Assembly (NCBI RefSeq): GCF_945906275.1
Contig: NZ_CAMDRA010000009.1
Coordinates: 1 to 41,581 of the forward strand
DNA from: Dongia mobilis
Lineage (GTDB): Bacteria; Pseudomonadota; Alphaproteobacteria; Dongiales; Dongiaceae
DNA length: 41,581 bases
Direction: 5' to 3'
The position numbers were made by a program, and so were the translations under genes. The notes below the pieces were generated by a model that was not told the DNA's origin, ran no database searches, and was given only the letters and a program-made list of their open reading frames with translations. Positions 15,097 to 27,221 of the stretch are shown in pieces (position 1 is the first letter of the stretch; each line of letters opens with the position of its first letter).

Positions 15097-16899
15097 ATGT
15101 CCCGCCTGGAGCAATGGCTGCCCTCGATCGTGTGGGCGCGGCAGTATAACGCGCAGATGTTCGGCAATGATGCGGTGGCGGCAATCATCGTCACCATCAT
15201 GCTCATCCCGCAGAGCCTCGCTTACGCGATGCTGGCGGGACTGCCGCCCTATATCGGCCTCTATGCCAGCATCCTGCCGCTCATCGCCTATGGCATCTTC
15301 GGCACCAGCCGCACGCTGGCCGTGGGGCCGGTCGCCGTCATCTCGCTGATGACGGCGGCCGCCGCCGCCAAGATCGCCGCCCCTGGCTCGCCGCTCTATA
15401 TCGAAGCAGCCCTGGTGCTGGCCTTCCTCTCCGGCCTCATGCTGGTGGCGATGGCGGTGCTGCGCCTCGGCTTCCTCTCCAACTTCCTCAGCCACTCGGT
15501 CATCTCCGGCTTCATCAGCGCCTCAGGCATTCTCATCGCCGCCAGCCAGTTGAAGCATATCCTGGGCCTGAAGGCCGGCGGCGACACGCTGCCGGAAATA
15601 GCCATGGCGCTCGCATCGCAATTGGGTGCCGTCAACCTGCCCACACTCATCATCGGCCTCAGCGCCACCCTCTTCCTATTCTGGGTCCGTAAATCGCTGA
15701 AGCCGCTGCTGATCAAGACCGGCCTCGGCCCGCGCATGGCCGAAATCATCGCCAAGGCAGGTCCCGTGGCGGCGGTCATCGTCTCGACCTTGAGTGTCGC
15801 CTTCTTCGCCCTCGACAGCCAGGGCGTCAAAATTGTCGGTGCCATTCCGCAAGGTTTGCCGCCGCTCACTATCCCGCGCTTCGACGCCGATCTCTGGTCG
15901 TCGCTGCTGGGTGGCGCATTGCTCCTCAGCCTGGTGGGCTTCGTCGAATCGATTTCGGTCGCCCAGACACTCGCCGCCAAGCGCCGCCAGCGCATCACGC
16001 CGGACAATGAGCTGATGGGCCTCGGCACCGCCAATCTCGCCGCGGCCTTCACCGGCGGCTTTCCGGTGACCGGCGGCTTTGCCCGCTCGGTCGTTAACTT
16101 TGATGCCGGCGCCGAGACGCCTTTGGCCGGTGCCCTGACGGCGCTCGGCATCCTCCTCACAGCACTTCTGCTGACACCACTCTTTCACTTCCTGCCGCAG
16201 GCGGTGCTGGCCGCCACCATCATCGTCGCCGTCCTGTCGCTGGTCGATCTTGGCGCCCTGCCGCGCGTCTGGCGTTACTCGCGCCACGATTTCATCGCCA
16301 TGGCCGCGACCATGATCGTGGTGCTGGGCATCGGCGTCGAACCCGGCATCCTCACCGGCGTCGTGCTGTCGCTGGTGCTGTTCCTGTGGCGCACCAGCCG
16401 GCCCCATGTCGCGATCGTGGGCCTGGTGCCGGAGACCGAGCATTTCCGCAATGTCGAACGCCACCGCGTCCTGGTGAGCGACACGGTGCTCAGCATCCGG
16501 GTCGATGAGAGTCTCTATTTCGCCAATGCCCGCGCGCTTGAGGACCGCATCTATGCCGAGATCGCGGCACGTCCGGCCCTGCGCCATGTCGTGCTGATGT
16601 GCCCGGCGGTCAACCTCATCGATGCCAGTGCCTTGGAAAGCCTGGAAGCGATCCAGCACCGCCTGAAGGATGCCGGCGCCGTGTTCCATCTCTCCGAGGT
16701 GAAGGGCCCGGTCATGGACGCGCTCCACCGCAGCGATTTCCTGGATCATCTTGGGATGGGCGGCGGGCAGATCTTCCTCAGCCAGTTCGCGGCCTTGAGC
16801 GCCCTCGATCCCGACCTCCTCACCGGCCGGCGCGCCGACGGCAGTCCCTATCCGCTGAGCACACCCACTATCGGCACGCCCTTGACAGCCGTCGCCTAG
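15097..16899 (+). CDS. SulP-family anion transporter with STAS domain
   Basis: Inner-membrane protein of 600 aa with 10-12 hydrophobic segments, the SulP signature (QSLAYAMLAGLPPYIGLYAS near residues 34-53, then GTSRTLAVGPVAVISLM) and a C-terminal STAS domain (about residues 450-570, including LIDASALESLEAIQHRL). SulP proteins move sulfate, bicarbonate or organic anions. Lying 17 nt behind the SQR fusion and in the BigR block, it most likely handles sulfate or sulfite formed from sulfide; direction of transport cannot be told from sequence. Homologues frequently accompany bigR/blh genes. Confidence 0.9.
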   Translation: MSRLEQWLPSIVWARQYNAQMFGNDAVAAIIVTIMLIPQSLAYAMLAGLPPYIGLYASILPLIAYGIFGTSRTLAVGPVAVISLMTAAAAAKIAAPGSPLYIEAALVLAFLSGLMLVAMAVLRLGFLSNFLSHSVISGFISASGILIAASQLKHILGLKAGGDTLPEIAMALASQLGAVNLPTLIIGLSATLFLFWVRKSLKPLLIKTGLGPRMAEIIAKAGPVAAVIVSTLSVAFFALDSQGVKIVGAIPQGLPPLTIPRFDADLWSSLLGGALLLSLVGFVESISVAQTLAAKRRQRITPDNELMGLGTANLAAAFTGGFPVTGGFARSVVNFDAGAETPLAGALTALGILLTALLLTPLFHFLPQAVLAATIIVAVLSLVDLGALPRVWRYSRHDFIAMAATMIVVLGIGVEPGILTGVVLSLVLFLWRTSRPHVAIVGLVPETEHFRNVERHRVLVSDTVLSIRVDESLYFANARALEDRIYAEIAARPALRHVVLMCPAVNLIDASALESLEAIQHRLKDAGAVFHLSEVKGPVMDALHRSDFLDHLGMGGGQIFLSQFAALSALDPDLLTGRRADGSPYPLSTPTIGTPLTAVA

Positions 16900-16995
16900 A
16901 TTCAGCAAGATGGCCCCAAGGGGTTGACCGCGATCGCCCCGTGAGGCCTTGGCTAGAGAATCGCGTCCTGTCTCCCGCTAAGGAGTGGACGTCAC

Positions 16996-17817
16996 ATGCC
17001 CGGCCCCGATTCCATCACAATCGCCCAGTTCTCGCGCCTCATCGGCCTGCCCGATGCGCCGATCATCATCGACGTGCGCGACGACGAGGATTATGCGAGC
17101 GACCCGCGCTCGGTTCCGACCGCGATCCGGCGCGACTATCGGACAGTTGCCGAATGGGCGCCGGATTTCGCCGGCAAGACCGCCATCGTCACCTGCCAGC
17201 GCGGCCTGAAGCTCAGCCAAGGTGTCGCTGCCTGGCTGCGCCAGGCCGGCATTCCCGCCGAGAGTCTCGAGGGCGGCCACGAAGCCTGGGTCGCCGGCGG
17301 TGGCCTGTTGCGGAACGATGCGGCTTTGCCGGCGCGAAAGGCCGATGGCCGCACCGTCTGGGTCACCCGCGCCAGGCCCAAGATCGACCGCATCGCCTGC
17401 CCCTGGCTCATCCGCCGCTTCATCGACCGCGACGCGGTCTTCCTCTATGTCGCGCAATCCGAGGTCCTCAATGTGGCCGAGCGCTTCAACGCGACACCCT
17501 TCGACATCGACGGCGTGTTCTGGAGCCATCGCGGCGAGATGTGCAGCTTCGACGTCATGCTGCAGGAGTTCGGCCTCGATGCCGCGCCGCTCAAGCGCCT
17601 CGCCACGATCGTACGCGGCGCCGATACCGACCGCCTCGACCTCAGCCCGCAATCGGCCGGGCTGCTCGCGGCCTCACTCGGCTTCTCGCGCATGTACCGC
17701 GACGATCTGCAACAATTGGATGCCACCATGGCGCTCTACGATGCCTTCTATCGCTGGTGCCGCGATGCCGTGGCGGAATCACATAACTGGCCCAATGCAG
17801 GACCCCGTGACGCATGA
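16996..17817 (+). CDS. Rhodanese-ChrB fusion, chromate-resistance-related protein
   Basis: A 273-aa protein. Residues 10-110 form a rhodanese domain with the loop cysteine Cys67 (VTCQRGLKLSQG), able to carry a persulfide. Residues about 120-265 match the ChrB C-terminal (chromate_resist) domain, with RIACPWLIRRFIDRDAVFLYV at its start. AAGGAG lies 10 nt before the ATG. The last four bases overlap the chrA start (ATGA, 17814-17817), so both are made together. A role in sensing or detoxifying chromate is the family annotation; the rhodanese half and the sulfide-oxidation genes upstream suggest a link to sulfur metabolism instead or as well. Confidence 0.88.
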   Translation: MPGPDSITIAQFSRLIGLPDAPIIIDVRDDEDYASDPRSVPTAIRRDYRTVAEWAPDFAGKTAIVTCQRGLKLSQGVAAWLRQAGIPAESLEGGHEAWVAGGGLLRNDAALPARKADGRTVWVTRARPKIDRIACPWLIRRFIDRDAVFLYVAQSEVLNVAERFNATPFDIDGVFWSHRGEMCSFDVMLQEFGLDAAPLKRLATIVRGADTDRLDLSPQSAGLLAASLGFSRMYRDDLQQLDATMALYDAFYRWCRDAVAESHNWPNAGPRDA

Positions 17818-19142
17818 GCGATGATCACCCGCGCCTGCCGACATTCGGCACGGCGCTCCGCGTCTGGCTGAAGATCGGCCTCCTCTCCTTCGGCGGGCCG
17901 GCCGGGCAGATCGCCCTCATGCACAAGGTGGTGGTCGACGAATTGCGCTGGGTGGGGGAGCGGCGCTTCCTCCACGCGCTCAATTTCTGCACCCTGCTGC
18001 CGGGACCCGAAGCCCAGCAGCTCGCCACCTATCTCGGCTGGCTGATGCATGGCGTGAAAGGTGGCCTGGCCGCGGGCATTCTTTTCATCCTGCCCGGTGC
18101 CCTTGTCATGCTGGGGCTCTCGCTCGCCTTCGTGCTGCTGGGCCATCTGCCGCTGATGGCAGGTCTGTTCTTCGGCCTGAAATGCGCGGTGCTGGTGCTG
18201 GTGGTCGAAGCTCTGCTGCGCATCGGCCGGCGCGCGCTCAAGGGCCGCGCGGCCTATGCGATGGCCGCCGCAGCCTTCATCGGCCTCTTCCTGCTCAGGA
18301 TCCCGTTCCCGCTGGTGGTGATCGGCGCTGGGCTGATAGGCCTCCTCTTGCCGCGCGCCTTCACTCATCGCTGGCACGAAGCGGGCGATAAGGATGTACC
18401 AGCCCTGATCGATAGCCTGCTGTTGCGTGAGCCACGCCGCGCGGCAGAGCTGGCGCGCGGTGCAAGATGGGCCGGCCTGGGTGCCCTTATCCTGTGGCTG
18501 CTGCCGGCCTTGATCCTCATCTTCCTTGTCGGCGGGACCTATGGCGATATCGCCGCCTTCTTTTCCAAGATGGCGGTGGTCACCATGGGCGGCGCCTATG
18601 CGGTGCTGGCCTATGTGGCGCAGGACGCGGTCGCCACCTATGGCTGGCTGACCTCGGCCGAGATGCTGACCGGGTTGGGTCTCGCCGAGACGACACCGGG
18701 GCCGCTCATCCTGGTGCTGCAATTCGTGGGCTTCCTGGCCGGCTATCGCGACGGCGGCGTGCCGGGCGCGCTGATCGGCGCTGCCATCACATTGTGGGTG
18801 ACGTTTGTACCGTGCTTTGCCTTCGTCTTCATCGGCGCCCCCTGGATCGAGAAAATGCAAGGGAGCCGCCTGCTCGCCGGTGGCCTTGCCGCCATCACCG
18901 CGGCTGTGGTGGGCGTCATCGCGAACCTCGCTTTGTGGTTCGCGCTCCAGGTGATCTTCACCGCACAGGAAACGGTCAGGATCGGGCCGCTCTCCATCGA
19001 CCTGCCGGTGCCGGCCAGCATCGATTTTGCTGCCGGGGCTCTGGCCCTGCTTGCGGCCATCGCCTTGTTCCGCCTCCGCCTCGGCGTGTTCGGCACTCTG
19101 GCGCTCGTCTCGGCCTGCGGCGTCGGGCTCAGCTTCATCTAG
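17814..19142 (+). CDS. chrA: ChrA-family chromate/anion efflux transporter
   Basis: Inner-membrane transporter of 442 aa, the two-domain (long) CHR form. The N-terminal half has WLKIGLLSFGGPAGQIALMH and LLPGPEAQQLATYLGW; the C-terminal half repeats the plan with MGGAYAVLAYVAQDAV and ETTPGPLILVLQFVGF. About ten hydrophobic segments are visible. Family members expel chromate, usually in competition with sulfate. Translation is coupled to the rhodanese-ChrB gene by an ATGA overlap. It is the last plus-strand gene before the convergent katG, and a strong GC-rich hairpin lies between them. Confidence 0.93.
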   Translation: MSDDHPRLPTFGTALRVWLKIGLLSFGGPAGQIALMHKVVVDELRWVGERRFLHALNFCTLLPGPEAQQLATYLGWLMHGVKGGLAAGILFILPGALVMLGLSLAFVLLGHLPLMAGLFFGLKCAVLVLVVEALLRIGRRALKGRAAYAMAAAAFIGLFLLRIPFPLVVIGAGLIGLLLPRAFTHRWHEAGDKDVPALIDSLLLREPRRAAELARGARWAGLGALILWLLPALILIFLVGGTYGDIAAFFSKMAVVTMGGAYAVLAYVAQDAVATYGWLTSAEMLTGLGLAETTPGPLILVLQFVGFLAGYRDGGVPGALIGAAITLWVTFVPCFAFVFIGAPWIEKMQGSRLLAGGLAAITAAVVGVIANLALWFALQVIFTAQETVRIGPLSIDLPVPASIDFAAGALALLAAIALFRLRLGVFGTLALVSACGVGLSFI

Positions 19143-19168
19143 AGCGTTTCGTCGATCGAGAGAAACTC

Positions 19169-19198
19169 ACCCCTCCCCCCTTAAATGAGGGGAGGGGT
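19169..19198. terminator. Hairpin between convergent chrA and katG, possible bidirectional terminator
   Basis: ACCCCTCCCC (19169-19178) and GGGGAGGGGT (19189-19198) form a perfect 10-bp stem around a 10-nt A/T-rich loop, 26 nt after chrA and 10 nt after the end of katG. No long T run flanks it, so it may be a factor-dependent stop or a dispersed intergenic repeat. A similar purine-rich patch occurs at 24399-24414. Confidence 0.5.
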
Positions 19199-19207
19199 AA
19201 CTGTGGT

Positions 19208-21742
<2,535 letters not shown>

Positions 21743-24226
21743 ATGCGCCTCAGCCTTGCCAAGGCCATCATCCTGTTCGGCGTGCTGATCGTCGGCGGCT
21801 TTGCGGCCATCCTCGTCACCAATTCCCTGGCCTTGAACGAGTTGAAGGTCGGCGGCCCGCATTATCGGCAGATCGTCCTCGGCAAGGACCTCATCGCCGA
21901 CATCCTGCCGCCGCCGGAATATGTCATCGAAGCCTATCTCGAGGCGACGCTCGCCGTGAACAATCCGGGCGAGCTTGCCGCGCGGCGCGATCGTCTGGTG
22001 CAGCTGCGCAAGGATTACGATCTGCGCCATGAATATTGGCTGACCGCCGATTACGATGCGGGCCTCCGCCAGAAGCTCACCGAGGACAGCCATGCCGAGG
22101 TGGTGAAATTCTTCGCCGCCATCGACGCGCTGCTCCCCGCCATCGAGCAGAACGACCAGGCGGCCATCGCTGGCGCCTATGATGCGGTGAGCGCTGCCTA
22201 TCAGGCCCATCGCAAGGTGGTGGACGAGATCGTGGCCGGCGCCAACGCCGCCAATGCCGGCACCGAGAGCGCCGCCGCCGCCACCGACAGCAGCTACACC
22301 GCCATCGTCTGGACCGTCACTGTCATCGTGCTGGCTCTGGTTGCTGCCGGCATCGCCGCCATGGCGCTCTATGTCATCCGCCCGATCATCCGCATGACGG
22401 GAACCATGACGCAGCTGGCTGCCGGTCAGAACGAGATCGAGATTCCGTCCTCGGGTCGCCGTGACGAGATCGGCGCGATGGCGCGCGCGGTCGAGATCTT
22501 CCGCAACAATGCGCGCGAGAATGAGGAGCTTCGCCGCAAGCAGGAAGAAAGCCGCCAGCGCAATGAGGAAGATCTGAAGCGCGAAATGCTGCAGCTGACC
22601 GAGACCCTCGAGAACGAGGTCAAGGAGACAGTGGGCGACATCACCATCCAGTCGAACAAACTCTCCGAGAGTGCCCTGCAGCTGGCGCAGACGGCCGGCC
22701 ATCTGCGCGACATGGCGCAGGAGGTCAACAATCTGGTGGCGACCACCAATCAAAGCGTCGAGACGGTGGCCAGCGCCACCGCGGAGCTTGAGGCCTCAAG
22801 CCGCTCGATCTCCACCCAGATCGGCCATTCCACCAAGCTCGCCAACCAGGCGCGCGAAGGCGCCGAGATTGCCAACAGCGAAGTGGCGGGTCTGGCCCAG
22901 ACCGCATCCAGCATTGGCAATGTCGTCACCATGATCCAGGAGATCGCCGCGCGCACCCGCATGCTGGCCCTGAACGCCACCATCGAGGCGGCGCGCGCCG
23001 GCGAGATGGGCAGGGGCTTCGCGATCGTGGCCGATGAAGTCAAAAGCCTCGCCAAGCAGACCGAGGACGGCATCGCCCAGGTCAACGCCCAGGCCGAGGC
23101 GATCACGCAATCGACCGCCAAGGCAGTGGGCATCGTCGATTCCGTGGCTGGCGGCATCCGCGACATCGACGCCGTCACCGTCGAGGTGGCGCGCGCCAGC
23201 GAGGAGCAGCGCACCGCCACCGCCGAGATCATGGAAAGCGCCGGCCAGGCCGCGGCCTCGACCCGGTCGGTGGCCGACAATGTCGCCCGCATGCTGGACG
23301 GGGTGGAACTCACCGGCGTCACCCCGGGCCAGGTCAACGATCTCTCGGCACTCGTCAACCGCGACATCTCCGCCTTGCAGCAGCGCCTCTATGTCATCCT
23401 GCGCTCCTCGGTCGGCGGCAACCGCCGCGGCGCCCCGCGCCGCACGGCCGCCATCGCCTTCCGCGGCAATTTCGGCGGACAGGAGGTGACCGGTTTCACC
23501 GGCGATGTCTCGACCACTGGTGTCCTCGTGGTGGCGGATGGCAATGCCGTGCTGAAGCCGGGCGACGGCGCTTGCGAGTTGAAAGGTGTCGGCCATTTCA
23601 AGGCGCGCCTCATCAGCCAGGACCCGCTCGGCATCCATATCCAGTTCATCGAGCCCGGCGCCACCGAAGTGGCGGCGCTCGAAGCGCAGCTGGTGCAGTC
23701 GGGCAAGGATGACGAGCCCTACATGCAGCTTGCCAACGATGTCGCACACCGCGCCTCGGAAGCGCTCGAACAGGCGATCAAGGACCGCAGCATCACGCCG
23801 GACGATCTCTTCGACGTCGAATATGTCCCGATCGCCGGCACCGACCCGCAGCAGGTCATGGCGCGCCACACCAACCTGGTCGAGCGCCTGTTCCCGCCTT
23901 TCATCGAGCCACCGCTGGAAAAGGATTCGCGCCTGGTCTTCTGCTGCGTCATCGACCGCAAGGGCTATATCGCCGCCCACAACAAGAAGTATTCGGCGCC
24001 ACAGAAGCCCGGCGAGACCGTGTGGAACACCGCCAATTCCAGGAACCGCCGCATCTATACCGACCGCGCCGGGACCCTCGCCGGCCGCGCCACCAGGACC
24101 GTGGTGCAGACCTATGCCCGCGACATGGGCGGCGGCAAGTTCGTCGTGCTGAAGGAAATCGACGCGCCGATCAAGGCCGCCGGCAGACATTGGGGCGCCG
24201 TCAGGCTGGCACTGAAACTGTCGTAA
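21743..24226 (+). CDS. Methyl-accepting chemotaxis protein with C-terminal PilZ and an additional sensor-like domain
   Basis: Chemoreceptor of 827 aa. Membrane segments at about residues 7-27 and 187-209 enclose a roughly 155-residue periplasmic region with no recognised ligand motif. A HAMP domain (about 212-262) and the cytoplasmic signalling hairpin follow; its tip ([21 protein letters not shown]) lies near residues 400-422. Next comes a PilZ domain with an intact cyclic-di-GMP motif: Arg562-x3-Arg566 and Asp588-x-Ser-x-x-Gly593 (DVSTTG). Residues about 690-827 form a further domain ending near [11 protein letters not shown], which I recall from other alphaproteobacterial chemoreceptors but cannot name securely. 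It would connect chemotaxis to CheA/CheW with direct c-di-GMP control, as in Azospirillum Tlp1-like receptors. The neighbours (cyclase, oxidase) suggest an energy or aerotaxis role. Confidence 0.92.
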   Translation: MRLSLAKAIILFGVLIVGGFAAILVTNSLALNELKVGGPHYRQIVLGKDLIADILPPPEYVIEAYLEATLAVNNPGELAARRDRLVQLRKDYDLRHEYWLTADYDAGLRQKLTEDSHAEVVKFFAAIDALLPAIEQNDQAAIAGAYDAVSAAYQAHRKVVDEIVAGANAANAGTESAAAATDSSYTAIVWTVTVIVLALVAAGIAAMALYVIRPIIRMTGTMTQLAAGQNEIEIPSSGRRDEIGAMARAVEIFRNNARENEELRRKQEESRQRNEEDLKREMLQLTETLENEVKETVGDITIQSNKLSESALQLAQTAGHLRDMAQEVNNLVATTNQSVETVASATAELEASSRSISTQIGHSTKLANQAREGAEIANSEVAGLAQTASSIGNVVTMIQEIAARTRMLALNATIEAARAGEMGRGFAIVADEVKSLAKQTEDGIAQVNAQAEAITQSTAKAVGIVDSVAGGIRDIDAVTVEVARASEEQRTATAEIMESAGQAAASTRSVADNVARMLDGVELTGVTPGQVNDLSALVNRDISALQQRLYVILRSSVGGNRRGAPRRTAAIAFRGNFGGQEVTGFTGDVSTTGVLVVADGNAVLKPGDGACELKGVGHFKARLISQDPLGIHIQFIEPGATEVAALEAQLVQSGKDDEPYMQLANDVAHRASEALEQAIKDRSITPDDLFDVEYVPIAGTDPQQVMARHTNLVERLFPPFIEPPLEKDSRLVFCCVIDRKGYIAAHNKKYSAPQKPGETVWNTANSRNRRIYTDRAGTLAGRATRTVVQTYARDMGGGKFVVLKEIDAPIKAAGRHWGAVRLALKLS

Positions 24227-24276
24227 GGGAGAGGTGACTGTCGGTGTAATCCTTCCGCTCGATTGTTTTATAAGCC

Positions 24277-24365
24277 GTCATGCCCGGGCTTGACCCGGGC
24301 ATCTGGTTTGACTGGGCTCTGTCCCTCAGTTGCGGACTGATCCCCGGGTCAAGCCCGGGGATGAC
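24277..24365. repeat. Paired inverted repeat, intergenic REP-like element
   Basis: Two 27-nt units in opposite orientation (24277-24303 and 24339-24365) differ at two positions that preserve the internal symmetry of each unit. Each is itself nearly palindromic around GCCCGGGCTTGACCCGGGC or its relative. The whole could fold into a 27-bp stem with a 35-nt loop. This form is typical of dispersed palindromic repeats in alphaproteobacteria. A degenerate relative may lie at 28294-28350 (ACTGATCCC ... GGGATGACAGG). Confidence 0.75.
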
Positions 24366-24452
24366 GACCTAGAGGTTGCCCTATGCGGTTGCCTTCCCTG
24401 AAGGGGAGAGGGGGTGTTTGCGCCAGGCTCCACCCCGGCTATCCTCTACCCC

Positions 24453-25706
24453 ATGACCACACCCGCCACCGACGACGCCGGCTTCGGCCGCCTCTCCGCC
24501 TGGCTCGCCAGCGCGGCGCTGGGTGATACCGGCAGGCGCAGCGACGGGCAGCTTGCCAACAATCTCGGCGCCCTGCCGTTGATCGATGTCTTTGCCGGCT
24601 TCTGCGATCGCCTCCATGATTGGGCTGGTCCCTTCAGCCGCATCTCGCTGGGCATCGAGGTGCTGCATCCGGAACTCTCCGGCGGCTCGATGTACTGGCA
24701 TGAAGGCACGACCACCGAGCGCGAGATCGCGCGCGCCGGCATCCTCGGGTTCGACGAATATCTGCGCAGCCCGGTCTATGTCGTGGAACAGACCAACCGG
24801 CCGTGGCGCTGGCGCGCGGGCGAAACGGTGCCCGACATGCCGCTCATCCAGGACCTCCATGCCCAGGGCGTCACCGATTACTGCCTGTTGCCGCTGCCCA
24901 TACAAGACACCAGCCGCACCACCACCCTGTCCTTCGCCACGAAGCGGCCGGGCGGGTTCGGGACTTTCGGCGGCGACGAGCAGGGGCTGGGCCTGCTGCG
25001 GCGCATGGCCTGGCTGATGACGCCCTATGTCGAGCGGGTGGCGCTCCGCATCATCGCCCTCAATCTGCTCGACGCCTATGTCGGCAAGATCGCGGGCACC
25101 CGCGTCTATGCCGGGCAGATCTAGCGCGGCGCGGTCGAGCCGATCGACGCCGCCATCCTGATGGCCGATCTCCGTTCCTTCACACATCTGAGCGAGCAAC
25201 TGGGCGAGATCGCCATGGTCGATTTGCTCAACCGCTATTTCGACACGCTGGGCGACGCCATCGCCGCCCATGATGGGCAGATCCTGAAATTCATGGGTGA
25301 CGGGCTGCTCGCGGTCTTTCCGATCAACGATCCGGCACAGCGCCACGCGGTCCATGCGCAGGCGCTGGCCGCGGCCCTCGCCGCACGCGCGAATCTCGCC
25401 ACCCTCAACGCCGCCTTGGCGCGTGAAGGCAAACCCGCCATCGATTTCGGCATCGGGCTTCATGCCGGCACCGTCGCCTTCGGCAATATCGGCACCAAGA
25501 CGCGGCTCGACTTCACCGTCATCGGCCCCGCCGTCAACCAGGCGAGCCGCATCCAGGACTTGACCAAGGAGCTGCGCGTGCCGATCCTGGCGTCGGGCGA
25601 TTTTGCAGAAGCGGCGGATGTCGGCATGCGTCATCTGGGTGCCCGCAGCGTCCGCGGTGTGGCGGCGCCGGTCGACCTGTTTGCCCCTGCCGATGCCCCT
25701 CATTGA
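24453..25706 (+). pseudogene. Class III adenylate/guanylate cyclase, split by an in-frame TAG
   Basis: One 417-codon frame with a TAG at 25122-25124. The first part (223 aa from ATG 24453) is a GAF-like N-terminal region typical of rhizobial-type class III cyclases and ends KIAGTRVYAGQI. The frame continues with RGAVEPIDAAILMADLRSFT and the complete catalytic domain: metal-binding Asp residues in MADLRSFT and FMGDGLLAVF, and the substrate/transition-state residues in DFTVIGPAVNQASRI. No other lesion is seen. An ATG at 25161 could start a 181-aa catalytic fragment, but it lacks a ribosome-binding site and would lose the first beta strand. A GTG at 24414 behind GGGGAGAGG is an alternative upstream start. 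Confidence 0.85.
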
Positions 25707-25738
25707 CGTAAGGGCGCATACGCCGCATGCCGCCGATT

Positions 25739-25753
25739 GGCGGCTTCGCCGCC
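25739..25753 (+). terminator. GC-rich hairpin after the cyclase gene
   Basis: GGCGGC and GCCGCC form a 6-bp stem with a TTC loop, 33 nt after the cyclase stop. The nearest T run (GGTTTT) begins about 20 nt later, so efficient intrinsic termination is doubtful. It sits about 100 nt before cioA. Confidence 0.3.
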
Positions 25754-25849
25754 TGCGGCCAAATGCCGGTTGGGTTTTGCGGCGATGGCCGATTAGAGTG
25801 ATTCCAGATTTTGTCGTGCCGCCGGTTGCGGCCGCGGGAGGCGAAGATC

Positions 25850-27217
25850 ATGGACGCCATCATTCTGGCCCGGCTGCAATTCGCCGCCAACATCTCGTTC
25901 CACATCCTCTTTCCCACCATTACCATCGCCCTTGCCTGGGTGCTGCTCTATTTCAAGCTGCGCCATGACCGGCTCCGGCGCGTGAACCCCAAGGACGATC
26001 GCTGGATTCTCGCCTATCGTTTCTGGATCAAGGTCTTTGCGCTCTCCTTCGCCATGGGTGTCGTCTCCGGCATCACCATGAGTTTCCAATTCGGCACCAA
26101 CTGGCCGGGCTATATGGAAAAGGTCGGCAATGTCGCCGGCCCCTTGCTCGCCTATGAGGTGATGACCGCCTTCTTCCTCGAAGCGGTCTTCCTCGGCATC
26201 ATGCTGTTCGGCTTCCGCCGCGTGCCCAACTGGCTGCACAGCCTCGCCACCTTCCTGGTGGCCTTCGGCACCACCATGTCGGCCTTCTGGATTCTGGCGC
26301 TGAATTCCTGGATGCAGACGCCCACCGGGTACACGATGATCGGTGACGTGGTCCATGCCGAGGATTGGTGGGCCATCATCTTCAACCCCTCCTTTCCCTA
26401 TCGCCTTACGCATATGCTGCTGGCGTCCGGCGTCACGGTGAGCTTCCTCATCGCCGGCATCTCGGCGCTGCGCTGGTTGCGGGGCGATCGCGCGGCCGAC
26501 CTCACGGCAGGCCTCCGGACCGGCATCTATCTCGCGGCCATTCTCATCCCGCTGCAGATCGTCGCGGGCGACCTCCACGGCCTCAACACGCTGGAGCACC
26601 AGCCGCAGAAGGTGGCGGCGATGGAAGGCAATTGGCAGACCAGCAGCCATGTGCCGCTGCTGCTCTTCGCTTGGCCCGACATGGAGACGCGCTCCAACCA
26701 TTTCGAGATCGCCATCCCCAACGGCGCCAGCTGGATCCTGCGCCATGGGGCAGAGGGCGTGGTGCCGGGCCTCAACGATTATGCGGGCGAGCATCCGCCG
26801 GTCGCACCCTTGTTCTTCGCCTTCCGCATCATGGTGGGCCTCGGCCTCCTCATGCTGGCGGTGTCGTGGGTCGCGTCATTCTATCTCTGGCGCCGGCGCG
26901 ACCTGCCGCTCTATCTGCAGCGCACCCTCATCGCCATGACCTTCTCCGGCTGGGTCGCGACCCTGGCCGGCTGGTACGTGACCGAGATCGGCCGCCAGCC
27001 TTATCTGGTGACCGGCATCCTGCGCACGGCGGATGCAGCGAGCGCCGTCCCGGCGCCGATGATCGGCTTCTCCCTCACCCTCTATCTCATCGTCTATGCT
27101 GCCCTCATCATCGCCTATATGGGCGTCATCACCCGGCTCGCGCTGAAGGCCGCGCGCGGGCAGAAGCCATCCCCCGACCAACCTGCCGAAGCCGGCACAT
27201 TCGCAGCGGCGGAGTAG
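25850..27217 (+). CDS. cioA: Cyanide-insensitive bd-type quinol oxidase subunit I
   Basis: Large subunit (455 aa) of the bd-type terminal oxidase, which oxidises quinol and reduces oxygen to water in the inner membrane without a haem-copper centre. His18 in ANISFHILFP is the haem ligand expected at the N-terminus. The Q-loop (GDLHGLNTLEHQPQKVAAMEG) is the short version typical of the CioA branch. Nine or so membrane segments are visible. GGGAGG stands about 9 nt before ATG 25850; upstream in-frame codons lack family similarity. Such oxidases resist cyanide and sulfide, which fits the sulfide-oxidation block in this window. Confidence 0.94.
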   Translation: MDAIILARLQFAANISFHILFPTITIALAWVLLYFKLRHDRLRRVNPKDDRWILAYRFWIKVFALSFAMGVVSGITMSFQFGTNWPGYMEKVGNVAGPLLAYEVMTAFFLEAVFLGIMLFGFRRVPNWLHSLATFLVAFGTTMSAFWILALNSWMQTPTGYTMIGDVVHAEDWWAIIFNPSFPYRLTHMLLASGVTVSFLIAGISALRWLRGDRAADLTAGLRTGIYLAAILIPLQIVAGDLHGLNTLEHQPQKVAAMEGNWQTSSHVPLLLFAWPDMETRSNHFEIAIPNGASWILRHGAEGVVPGLNDYAGEHPPVAPLFFAFRIMVGLGLLMLAVSWVASFYLWRRRDLPLYLQRTLIAMTFSGWVATLAGWYVTEIGRQPYLVTGILRTADAASAVPAPMIGFSLTLYLIVYAALIIAYMGVITRLALKAARGQKPSPDQPAEAGTFAAAE

Positions 27218-27221
27218 CACC

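Noticed and set aside
15676-16908. 410-aa open frame antisense to the SulP gene
   Set aside because: Asp/His/Gln-rich antisense composition, no motif; SulP is clear.
16914-16923. CCCCAAGGGG as a terminator after sulP
   Set aside because: Only a 4-bp stem with a 2-nt loop and no T run; too short to act as one.
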